From positions 1 through 5,761 of the forward strand of contig USJX01000120.1 in assembly GCA_900555035.1 (NCBI GenBank): a stretch of 5,761 bases of DNA. The letters are read 5' to 3'. How positions within the stretch are numbered: the stretch's first letter is position 1; every line of letters starts with the position of its first letter. This DNA comes from an uncultured Prevotella sp. (lineage in GTDB: Bacteria; Bacteroidota; Bacteroidia; Bacteroidales; Bacteroidaceae). The position numbers and the translations under genes were made by a program. Below, one piece after another: positions 1-5,263 of the stretch. The notes beneath the pieces were generated by a model. The model was not told where the DNA came from and made no database searches. It saw only the letters and a list, made by a program, of their open reading frames with translations.

Positions 1-184
1 GAAGCTGTTCCACACTGTAGTCCTGATTGCATCGGGTAGCCGAGCAATGCAGCACCAGAAATCTGATAGAGTCGGCAGACATCATATATTTGCCGTCTTC
101 AACTCCGGCGAGGAGCATGCGTTCAGAGCACACCTTCTCCTCACCAATGATCATAGGAAATGTATCTTTAGTCATAAGAGCCAT
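1..184 (-). CDS. N-acetylmuramoyl-L-alanine amidase, N-terminal part (cut by window edge)
   Basis: I translated this partial gene by hand from the minus strand: 61 codons are visible and it runs off the left edge. After a lead of about 38 residues comes IRFLVLHCSAT, with His46, which matches the start of Amidase_2/PGRP-type amidase domains, where this His is the first zinc ligand. The following residues RCNQDYSVEQL are typical of the Bacteroidota prophage-like amidase group. The family cleaves the bond between N-acetylmuramic acid and L-alanine in peptidoglycan. No signal peptide is visible, so export would need a holin or another route. The start at 184 gives MALMTKD; Met4 (175) is equally possible. 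The gene lies 13 nt downstream of the smalltalk gene on the same strand, so the two are probably cotranscribed. The other zinc ligands lie outside the window, so activity cannot be judged. Confidence 0.8.
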   Translation of the reverse strand, partial: MALMTKDTFPMIIGEEKVCSERMLLAGVEDGKYMMSADSIRFLVLHCSATRCNQDYSVEQL

Positions 185-197
185 TCTTAATTATACA

Positions 198-335
198 TTA
201 TAAATTATAAATTGCACTTGTGCAAGAGCTGACGCCCAGCGCAGTAAGCGCAGCGATGATAGCCTGAACCACAGCGTTCAGAATCGATACCCAAGTAATC
301 TTCTTGTTGCTTGAATTTTCATTTTGATTACACAT
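198..335 (-). CDS. smalltalk-type micro-protein (45 aa)
   Basis: This small gene encodes a 45-aa protein starting MCNQNENSSNKKITWVSILN. A polar Asn/Ser/Lys-rich head of 12 residues is followed by one hydrophobic helix (about residues 13-35, with TWVSILNAVVQAIIAALTAL), then GVSSCTS and a short tail. This matches the Bacteroidota 'smalltalk' proteins, which I know as 30-45 aa proteins commonly encoded between an HU-like DNA-binding protein and an N-acetylmuramoyl-L-alanine amidase, exactly the arrangement here. Its function is unknown. The single hydrophobic helix suggests membrane association, and a holin-like or regulatory partnership with the amidase is only inference. It lies 13 nt upstream of the amidase start and about 100 nt downstream of the HU-like gene. 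The stop codon TAA is at 198-200. Confidence 0.85.
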   Translation of the reverse strand: MCNQNENSSNKKITWVSILNAVVQAIIAALTALGVSSCTSAIYNL

Positions 336-395
336 AGTTTTGAAATGAATTTAAAGGTAAAACATCAGTTTGCTGAAAATACTCTCCGAGGAGAA

Positions 396-424
396 GTAAC
401 ACCCGAAACAAATTCGGGTGTTAC
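396..424 (-). terminator. perfect 12-bp hairpin after the HU-like gene
   Basis: GTAACACCCGAA at 396-407 and TTCGGGTGTTAC at 413-424 are exact reverse complements around a 5-nt loop. The hairpin begins 11 nt beyond the stop codon of the HU-like gene and lies before the smalltalk gene. Position and stability fit a transcription terminator or a 3'-end stabiliser. On the minus strand the following bases (TTCTCCTCGGAGAG) are not a clean U-tract, so partial read-through into smalltalk and amidase, or an mRNA-processing role, is equally possible. Confidence 0.6.
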
Positions 425-434
425 AGACGGGTTA

Positions 435-1034
435 CTAAAGGCTAACTCCGCCGTTGCTGTCTCCAGAGTCGGTGCCAGAGTGGCCACCTGCATTCTCGCT
501 GCCACCGCCCTGTGTGGTATCATCCTTGCCGGATGGCTTGTTGTCACCAGAGCCTTCCTCCTTATTGGTAGTAGGCTTCTTCTTGGCAGCCTCCAAATCT
601 ACAGTATTCTTGCCGGTCTTCTCAGCCTTGAGCGTAGCAGCCTGGGCAGCACGACTTGCCACGGTCTCGAACTCAGCCTTGCTGATCAGGTTCTCGAAGT
701 CAATACCTGGGGTGAAGACAATGTTCACAGCCTTGATGTTGTTGGCCGAGAACTTCTCCACCGTCTCGGCACCCTCGCTGGAAAGTGAAATCCAGAAGTC
801 ACCCAACTCTTCGAGTTGTACCTTCTTACCTTCCAGAAGCATCTCTACCAGACAGGTACACATGTCAGAGAGAACACCCTTCACCTTGCCTCGGGTATAA
901 CCACCATGTTCGGCAATGTGCTGCACGAACTTTCTGAACGACATCACCTCGCTCACCTGAGGCTTTGCATAAGCCAATGCACCTTTCTCTGGATGAATAG
1001 GATTTGGCAACATGAACACAGAATAATTAATCAT
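435..1034 (-). CDS. HU-family (HU-like, HIG-type) DNA-binding protein with long polar C-terminal tail
   Basis: This 199-aa protein resembles the Bacteroidota histone-like HU relatives. Residues 1-30 (MINYSVFMLPNPIHPEKG, then a Y-A-K-P segment) replace the usual short HU N-terminus. Residues 32-70 form the helical dimerisation part (SFRKFVQHIAEHGGYTRGKV, then the GVLSDMCTCLVEMLLEGK helix). Residues 72-110 carry the beta region, with VQLEELGDFWISL and a closing NIVFTPGIDF. From about residue 135 the protein becomes a Lys/Glu- and then Gly/Ser/Asp/Asn-rich tail of roughly 60 residues that looks disordered. HU homologues bind and bend DNA without strong sequence preference; the target here is unknown. 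I chose Met at 1034 because MINYSVF is how the family usually begins; in-frame Met codons at 1046 and 1073 would add 4 or 13 residues. The stop is TAG at 435-437. The gene heads the smalltalk/amidase cluster and is divergent from the ABC operon. Confidence 0.85.
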   Translation of the reverse strand: MINYSVFMLPNPIHPEKGALAYAKPQVSEVMSFRKFVQHIAEHGGYTRGKVKGVLSDMCTCLVEMLLEGKKVQLEELGDFWISLSSEGAETVEKFSANNIKAVNIVFTPGIDFENLISKAEFETVASRAAQAATLKAEKTGKNTVDLEAAKKKPTTNKEEGSGDNKPSGKDDTTQGGGSENAGGHSGTDSGDSNGGVSL

Positions 1035-1123
1035 AACGTTGCCCATCGTCGGTATGGGACTTGGTATTTCCACATGCAGTCAATGTGCCCGACTAGTATC
1101 GTTGTTACTTCCGAACTGCGATG

Positions 1124-1155
1124 CAAAGGTACTACATAAAAATACTGAAACCAAG
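1124..1155 (-). promoter_or_regulatory. probable Bacteroidota-type promoter of the HU-like gene
   Basis: On the minus strand TACCTTTG (complement of 1124-1131) matches the -7 consensus TAnnTTTG exactly. CTTG (complement of 1152-1155) sits 20 nt upstream at the -33 position and differs from TTTG by one base. Transcription would begin near 1115-1119 and leave a leader of about 80 nt before the start codon at 1034. The call is by consensus match only. Confidence 0.55.
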
Positions 1156-1231
1156 GAAGAAACACGACGCTAGTTTTCTTCTTTCTTTCAGTCTGAATAT
1201 CAGATAGATAAAGACAAAAATAGAAACCATT

Positions 1232-1753
1232 ATGGATATCAATATAAAAGGCAATCCTGGTCAAGGCAATACCTTCCAGGAGATAAACATAGGTCATGTG
1301 GATAATTTTAATCCCAATGCCACTACAGTCGTCAATAACTATTATGGCGAAAAGCAGAAACCGGCACCTGCTGCCGAAAAAGTTTTGCAGGATGCAGAGC
1401 GTGAGCAGCGCAAGGCTGCCATCCTTCAATACGTAGCCAGGCTTACGCAATATGTCTCAAAGGATTGGAAGAACCGTTACGATACGCTATGGAAGAATAT
1501 TTTGGCTCTTCCAGAGGTTGAAGCCGAGGTTTATGAGCCGGGCAAACAGAAAGGAACCACCTTCAATCGCAATCTCATAGCCCATATAATATATATAATG
1601 TGTAATGAGGGTGTGATAGCAGATAATAATGCTACCCATCTGGCCATTGCTCTTGAAGGCAGCGGGGAACATTCCGTGCGTAATCAGTTGGGGCAGTATC
1701 CTTCCAGCAGGAATATCAAGGATCAAGTACTGCAGCTTATCGACTCCGAATAA
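1232..1753 (+). CDS. 173-aa protein of unknown function sharing an N-terminal motif with its ABC-3C partner
   Basis: I do not recognise a named domain with known activity. Residues 1-36 form a Gly/Asn/Pro-rich motif (NIKGNPGQGN, then INIGHV, then FNPNA and VVNNYY) that is repeated at the start of the next protein. A linker (37-55, rich in Lys/Pro/Ala) leads to a mainly helical C-terminal region of about 115 residues, with the recognisable blocks RYDTLWKNIL (83-92), TTFNRNLIAHIIYIM (109-123), a segment resembling a winged-helix turn (NATHLAIALEG, 133-143) and EHSVRNQLG (146-154). I recall similar C-terminal regions in other Bacteroidota hypothetical proteins but no assigned function. There is no signal peptide or clear transmembrane segment. 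The gene opens the operon, 30 nt ahead of the next start. A role as detachable effector, or as sensor/adaptor of the ABC-3C system, is inferred from the shared motif and position. The ATG at 1232 is supported by that alignment; its ribosome binding site is weak. Confidence 0.85.
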   Translation: MDINIKGNPGQGNTFQEINIGHVDNFNPNATTVVNNYYGEKQKPAPAAEKVLQDAEREQRKAAILQYVARLTQYVSKDWKNRYDTLWKNILALPEVEAEVYEPGKQKGTTFNRNLIAHIIYIMCNEGVIADNNATHLAIALEGSGEHSVRNQLGQYPSSRNIKDQVLQLIDSE

Positions 1754-1783
1754 TTACTCCGGTTCTTTTAGGCATTTACAATA

Positions 1784-2401
1784 ATGGAACTCAATATCAA
1801 AGGCGACCCAGGCAAAGGCAACCGTTACGAGGATGTGAGGATGGAGCATGTCGGCAGCTACAATCCTGCCGCCAAGAAGGTGATTATCAACCAGACACCC
1901 ATTGCTCCCCAAAGTCGTTTAGCCAGCTGGTTTGCCCGACTGCAGGAGGATTTTAAAAACGATGTCAGGCTTCAGAAGAAGATGGACGACATTATGCGGT
2001 ATCGCACCAAGCTGCGTCATACCATAGGATTGGAGCAAAAACTCCTGGATGGCGGCTTTCCCAAGAAAGCCATCGACAAGGCACGCCGTCAGAAACAGTC
2101 TTATGCCAAGAAGGCAACGAAGTATCAGTATTATGAGATGGCAAACAAGATAGACAATTATCTCTTCGCCATCGTGAGCGATCATTTCGACCGGGAAGTC
2201 TTACCTTTGATTGAGGATGAGAAACCACTCAGGGAAATCAATCAGGCAGTTTACGACAAGGTGATTTTGCCTGTCATGGAAGAGTTGAATACCGTAGGAG
2301 ACTCCGACACCTGTCTCTGCTATACCCTTGACGATGTTTTCGGCATGCTCTATTATCTCACAGGCAATTGTCATATCAATTGGGCTATTTACGATGTATA
2401 A
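1784..2401 (+). CDS. ABC-3C system C-terminal-domain protein (effector-carrier component), 205 aa
   Basis: Residues 1-36 repeat the motif of the preceding protein (NIKGDPGKGN, EHV, YNPAA), which replaces the larger effector domain (nuclease, protease and others) often found at this position in ABC-3C systems. Residues 45-165 are helical and charged (LASWFARLQEDFKND, then KQSYAKKATKYQYYEMANKI). The C-terminus (187-200) has GMLYYLTGNCHINW, which I recognise as the conserved signature of ABC-3C C-terminal domains, thought to couple the effector to the ATPase and middle component. The protein is probably cytoplasmic. It has no catalytic motif of its own that I can see, so any killing or DNA-processing activity would have to come from a partner. 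Its stop codon overlaps the start of the middle component by 8 nt. The start at 1784 is fixed by alignment with the first gene. The ABC-3C assignment rests on memory of the family plus the neighbours; a database search was not possible. Confidence 0.8.
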   Translation: MELNIKGDPGKGNRYEDVRMEHVGSYNPAAKKVIINQTPIAPQSRLASWFARLQEDFKNDVRLQKKMDDIMRYRTKLRHTIGLEQKLLDGGFPKKAIDKARRQKQSYAKKATKYQYYEMANKIDNYLFAIVSDHFDREVLPLIEDEKPLREINQAVYDKVILPVMEELNTVGDSDTCLCYTLDDVFGMLYYLTGNCHINWAIYDV

Positions 2402-2912
2402 TCCAGCATTCGACCCATCCAATGGCATCTATCGCATGCTGAACATTCTGAAGCATTTTGATGTGAACGAATGTATAGAGGTAGATCGCCTTCGCATTTA
2501 CGATTTCTACCTGCTCTTTCCTTATAAGGTTTACAGTATAAGACTACAGAAAACAGAGACCCGGTTTAAGGAACTGCTGCATCAGTATGTGGCAGATAAA
2601 AAGGAAAACCCCTATAACAAGGTAACCAACGATCGCCGGCTCTTCCATCAGCTGCAGCGCTATCAGATGATAGCCCTCAGCCAGATAGCAAGCTATGGTC
2701 TTATCGATCCGGAGCTCCTGCTCAAGCAGAAAGTGAAGGTGACGGATACTTCCAGGATGCAGCAGGTGATGTCACAGCTCGAAGAGATGCCACAGGCAGA
2801 GAGTAATATCATAGCCTGGCTCAATCATTGTTTCCGCACCACGCCGCTCAACGGCACGTACGGTTTGAAATACAGAACCCAATTATTGGAATATAAATAC
2901 GATGGCTGTTAG
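2394..2912 (+). CDS. ABC-3C system middle component, 172 aa
   Basis: This small protein sits between the C-terminal-domain protein and the ABC ATPase, the defining position of the middle component of ABC-3C systems. It begins MYNPAFDPSNGIYRMLNILKH, followed by a winged-helix-like part containing VDRLRIYDFYLLFPYKV (30-46), a pattern I associate with middle-component families (possibly type 5; the number is tentative). A helical segment with RRLFHQLQRYQMIALSQIASYG (81-102) follows. Such proteins are predicted adaptors linking the ATPase to the effector carrier. I chose the ATG at 2394, which overlaps the upstream stop (ATGTATAA), because an in-frame start at 2328 would add 22 residues that overlap the conserved end of the previous gene and look unlike protein-coding sequence. 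It overlaps the ATPase start by 11 nt. Together the two overlaps indicate translational coupling and a fixed stoichiometry. Confidence 0.8.
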   Translation: MYNPAFDPSNGIYRMLNILKHFDVNECIEVDRLRIYDFYLLFPYKVYSIRLQKTETRFKELLHQYVADKKENPYNKVTNDRRLFHQLQRYQMIALSQIASYGLIDPELLLKQKVKVTDTSRMQQVMSQLEEMPQAESNIIAWLNHCFRTTPLNGTYGLKYRTQLLEYKYDGC

Positions 2913-4818
2913 TTTCTTTGTCAATCGTCTCTATGTGCTCACCACCGAAGGCAAGGTGGCGTATGATGAGGAATTTCATCATGGCGTCAACATCATCCGA
3001 GGCGAGAACAGTAGCGGCAAGTCAACCATCACCCATCTACTCTTCTATGGCTTGGGTGGTGAATATACCCATTTCGTCAACGAAGTGCGCCAATGTTCCC
3101 GGGTGATGGTAGAAGTCTCCATAGACGATGCCACCCTCACGCTGTCCCGCCCCATCGAGCAGGATGCAGAGGGCAGGATACTTTCCCAGCGAGGCATGAC
3201 TATCTGGTGGGGCACTCTGAAAGAAGTGCTCAATAAGGATTGTGAGGCTCAGACCTTCGGATATAAGACTGCAGCCCATACGTGCAGTTTCTCCAACAAG
3301 CTCTTCGAAGTAATGAAGATGCCGATTGTGCAGGGCGATAACAATATCACCATGCACCAGTTACTCCGTCTGCTGTATATCGATCAGGAATCTCCAACCC
3401 AATCCCTCTACTATTACGAGCAGTTTGACAGTCAGACCACTCGTGAGACGGCAGCCGATCTTCTGATGGGAATTTTCGACGAAAAACTCTATGCAGCCAA
3501 GCTGAAGTACAAGAATCTGGAAGCAGAACTTGTCAATCTGAAGGCAGAGATAAGAGTCCTGGAAAAGTCGCTCGATCCCCGACAGCGTTCCACGGAATTC
3601 ATTCAGGAAGAAATTGCCGGGAAAAACAGGGAGATGGAAAAACTGGACGTGAAAATCCAGTGTTTGCGTGAAGGCGGCAAACCGGACCGGAAGGATAAAT
3701 CGCAGTTGGAGCAGATGAAATCCGAAGTGAAAAGTCTGGAAACTTCGTGCCAGAAGGAAGAAGAGCGCATAGAACTTCTTCAGTATGACATAGAAGATAC
3801 GCAGATGTTCATCTCCGAACTGTCGCGCAAGAAGCTGGCATTGACCCATTCCGTCAGTACCCGTGAAATCCTGGGTACTCTCCGTCTGGAATACTGTCCG
3901 GAATGTCTTTCGCCTTTACCGCAGGATACCCCTGACGGAACCTGTCATCTCTGTCGCCAGAAGATTGACAACAAGTCGGGTGTTACCCAGGCAAAGCGCC
4001 TCATTTCAGAACTCTCCTTCCAGCAAAAGGAGTCGGAGGAAATCCTTCAGAAAGATGGAGAAGAATTGAAAAATGCCAAGGCTAAGTTGAGAAGTCTGAA
4101 AGTGATGCGCAAAAGGGCACAGGCAAATCTCAATGAACTTTTGGGTTCAGCCCGCAGCACCACTGCCGCAGCTATAGAAGACCTGATTTATCAGAAAGGC
4201 GAATTGAACGGCGAGTTGCAGCAGTTTTATACGATGCTGGAGATGGCAGAGAAATATGAACAGTTGAAAGAGCAGCAGGAGCAGACCGAAAGCGCCATCA
4301 GCCAGGAGCGAAGTTATATCCAGGCACAGCTTGCCAAGCAGGAAAGCCGCCGAAACGAGGTAATCAGGAAGATACAGGAGCATGGAGCCTATTTCCTCAA
4401 TCATGACGAGGCAAGGCAGAAGGATTTCCAGAAAGCCCAGCCTTCCGATTTGACGGTAGATTTTCCTGGCAACATGGTATTTCTTCGTGACCGCTATTCC
4501 AAGTACAGCGCCTCATCCGCCTTTTTCCTGAAGTTGGCAGCCCGTTTCTCCCTTTTCTTTGCCTCCCTCGACATAGAATGGATGCGTTATCCCCGTTTCA
4601 TTTTTGCCGACAACATGGAGGATAAGGGAATAGAGCAAGGCAGAGCGCAGAAATTCCAGCAAACCCTCATCGACAGTTTGAAGAAGTATGATACCGACAG
4701 TTATCAGGTCATCTATACCACCTCGTATATTACCGAATCCCTGGATCACAGCGAGTATGTTGTAGGCGAGCATTACGATATGGAGCATAAGAGTCTGAAG
4801 AATGTGGTAAAAAAATGA
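2902..4818 (+). CDS. ABC-3C system Rad50/SMC-like ABC ATPase, 638 aa
   Basis: Walker A is GENSSGKST at residues 34-42, after a beta strand (VNIIRGEN) typical of Rad50/RecF-like ATPases. About residues 192-330 and 355-505 are Glu/Lys/Gln-rich heptad-like stretches forming the two arms of a coiled coil. Between them lies a zinc ribbon with CPEC at 332-335 and CHLC at 348-351. The second half of the ATPase head carries a degenerate signature region (YSASSAFFLKLAARFSLFF, 535-553) and a Walker B-like RFIFADNMEDKG (565-576, Asp570). The expected His of the H-loop is not present in VIYTTSYIT. ATP-driven opening and closing of a dimer around nucleic acid or a protein signal is the family's presumed mechanism; the trigger is unknown. 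The length is normal and the frame intact. The start at 2902 overlaps the middle component by 11 nt. The stop TGA at 4816-4818 overlaps the first copy of a direct repeat. Confidence 0.9.
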   Translation: MAVSFFVNRLYVLTTEGKVAYDEEFHHGVNIIRGENSSGKSTITHLLFYGLGGEYTHFVNEVRQCSRVMVEVSIDDATLTLSRPIEQDAEGRILSQRGMTIWWGTLKEVLNKDCEAQTFGYKTAAHTCSFSNKLFEVMKMPIVQGDNNITMHQLLRLLYIDQESPTQSLYYYEQFDSQTTRETAADLLMGIFDEKLYAAKLKYKNLEAELVNLKAEIRVLEKSLDPRQRSTEFIQEEIAGKNREMEKLDVKIQCLREGGKPDRKDKSQLEQMKSEVKSLETSCQKEEERIELLQYDIEDTQMFISELSRKKLALTHSVSTREILGTLRLEYCPECLSPLPQDTPDGTCHLCRQKIDNKSGVTQAKRLISELSFQQKESEEILQKDGEELKNAKAKLRSLKVMRKRAQANLNELLGSARSTTAAAIEDLIYQKGELNGELQQFYTMLEMAEKYEQLKEQQEQTESAISQERSYIQAQLAKQESRRNEVIRKIQEHGAYFLNHDEARQKDFQKAQPSDLTVDFPGNMVFLRDRYSKYSASSAFFLKLAARFSLFFASLDIEWMRYPRFIFADNMEDKGIEQGRAQKFQQTLIDSLKKYDTDSYQVIYTTSYITESLDHSEYVVGEHYDMEHKSLKNVVKK

Positions 4819-4879
4819 AAGTACTTACGATGCCCGATGAAACAGCCTTCGTAGCCCATCGAAAGTACTTACGATGCCC
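4817..4879 (+). repeat. 19-bp direct repeat, two copies 44 nt apart
   Basis: GAAAGTACTTACGATGCCC occurs exactly at 4817-4835 and again at 4861-4879. The first copy starts inside the stop codon of the ABC ATPase gene. Both contain the self-complementary core AAGTACTT. This may be part of a dispersed repeat family in the genome or a trace of local duplication. Confidence 0.85.
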
Positions 4880-4887
4880 CTCGAAGG
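4846..4887. repeat. 42-nt imperfect palindrome after the ABC operon
   Basis: CCTTCG (4846-4851) pairs with CGAAGG (4882-4887). Inside, after 5-nt internal loops on both sides, CATCG (4857-4861) pairs with CGATG (4872-4876) around the AAGTACTT core. All parts share one dyad centre (between 4866 and 4867). It could act as a hairpin at the end of the operon transcript, though no U-tract follows, or be a REP-like element or protein-binding site. Confidence 0.65.
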
Positions 4888-4949
4888 TATCTGCGTAATT
4901 TGCGAGATTAGCGTGAGATTAAGATATGAAGTAAAAACTCCCCCAAAAA

Positions 4950-4981
4950 TTTGGTGGTTTCAAAGAAAATCCTTATATTTG
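4950..4981 (+). promoter_or_regulatory. strong Bacteroidota-type promoter of the antitoxin gene
   Basis: TTTG at 4950-4953 and TATATTTG at 4974-4981 match the -33 (TTTG) and -7 (TAnnTTTG) consensus exactly, separated by 20 nt (consensus about 19-21). Transcription should begin around 4986-4990. A good ribosome binding site, AGGAG at 4993-4997, follows 8 nt ahead of the ATG at 5006, giving a very short leader. The good ribosome binding site contrasts with the weak ones in the ABC operon. Confidence 0.8.
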
Positions 4982-5005
4982 CAGACAAAAAAAGGAGATA
5001 CAATT

Positions 5006-5263
5006 ATGAATACAATAGCAATTGACAGCAATATATATAAAGGTGCGGAAAGTTATGCTAAATTGCATAATATTAGTGTAACCGCTGCAATAGAAAAGGC
5101 GATTTCGATGTTTTTGCAAAAGGTACAACCTAAGCAAAAGCTAATGGAAACCACAGAGTTTAAGGAAGCATTGGCTCATGTAAAGTCGATAGTTCCATCA
5201 GGAGGGAAACCTGTACCTGCCGATGAAAATGGATTGAATGCGTTAGTAGAACAAAAATATTAG
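5006..5263 (+). CDS. ribbon-helix-helix-like antitoxin, 85 aa
   Basis: The N-terminus MNTIAIDSNIYKGAESYAKL reads as a beta strand followed by a helix, and NISVTAAIEKAISMFLQKV supplies the second helix, as in ribbon-helix-helix antitoxins that bind operator DNA as dimers and repress their own operon. The C-terminal half (about 44-85, with FKEALAHVKSIV, then PVPADENGLNALVEQKY) would be the toxin-neutralising part. In Bacteroidota such genes are followed directly by a PIN-domain RNase toxin, and a truncated one is present here. I chose the start at 5006 because of the promoter, AGGAG and the family-like N-terminus; an in-frame ATG at 4874 lies upstream of the promoter and can be dismissed. The stop TAG at 5261-5263 overlaps the toxin remnant by one base. 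The gene is lower in GC than the ABC operon, hinting at a different origin. The protein seems intact but has lost its cognate partner. Confidence 0.8.
   Translation: MNTIAIDSNIYKGAESYAKLHNISVTAAIEKAISMFLQKVQPKQKLMETTEFKEALAHVKSIVPSGGKPVPADENGLNALVEQKY

Noticed and set aside
324..788. Open frame on the plus strand opposite the HU-like gene (154 aa)
   Set aside because: It is antisense to a well-supported gene and its translation has no family resemblance; its openness follows from the composition of the HU-like gene's repetitive tail.
1171..1178. TAGTTTTC as -7 box for the ABC operon
   Set aside because: It matches TAnnTTTG except for the last base, but no TTTG-like -33 box lies about 20 nt upstream. 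The operon must have a promoter in 1035-1231, but I cannot place it.
1031..1450. Minus-strand frame across the divergent promoter region and start of the first ABC-operon gene
   Set aside because: It overlaps the 5' end of the first operon gene, whose N-terminus is validated by alignment with the second, and it reads like non-coding sequence.
2328..2393. Longer start for the middle component (22 extra residues)
   Set aside because: The extension overlaps the conserved GMLYYLTGNCHINW region of the previous gene in another frame; the ATG overlapping the stop at 2394 is the normal arrangement.
4817..4879. CRISPR-like array
   Set aside because: There are only two repeat copies, with a 25-nt gap, no further units and no cas genes.
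4874..5005. Upstream start for the antitoxin (44 extra residues)
   Set aside because: It would lie inside the palindrome and ahead of a consensus promoter; the AGGAG and family-like N-terminus place the start at 5006.
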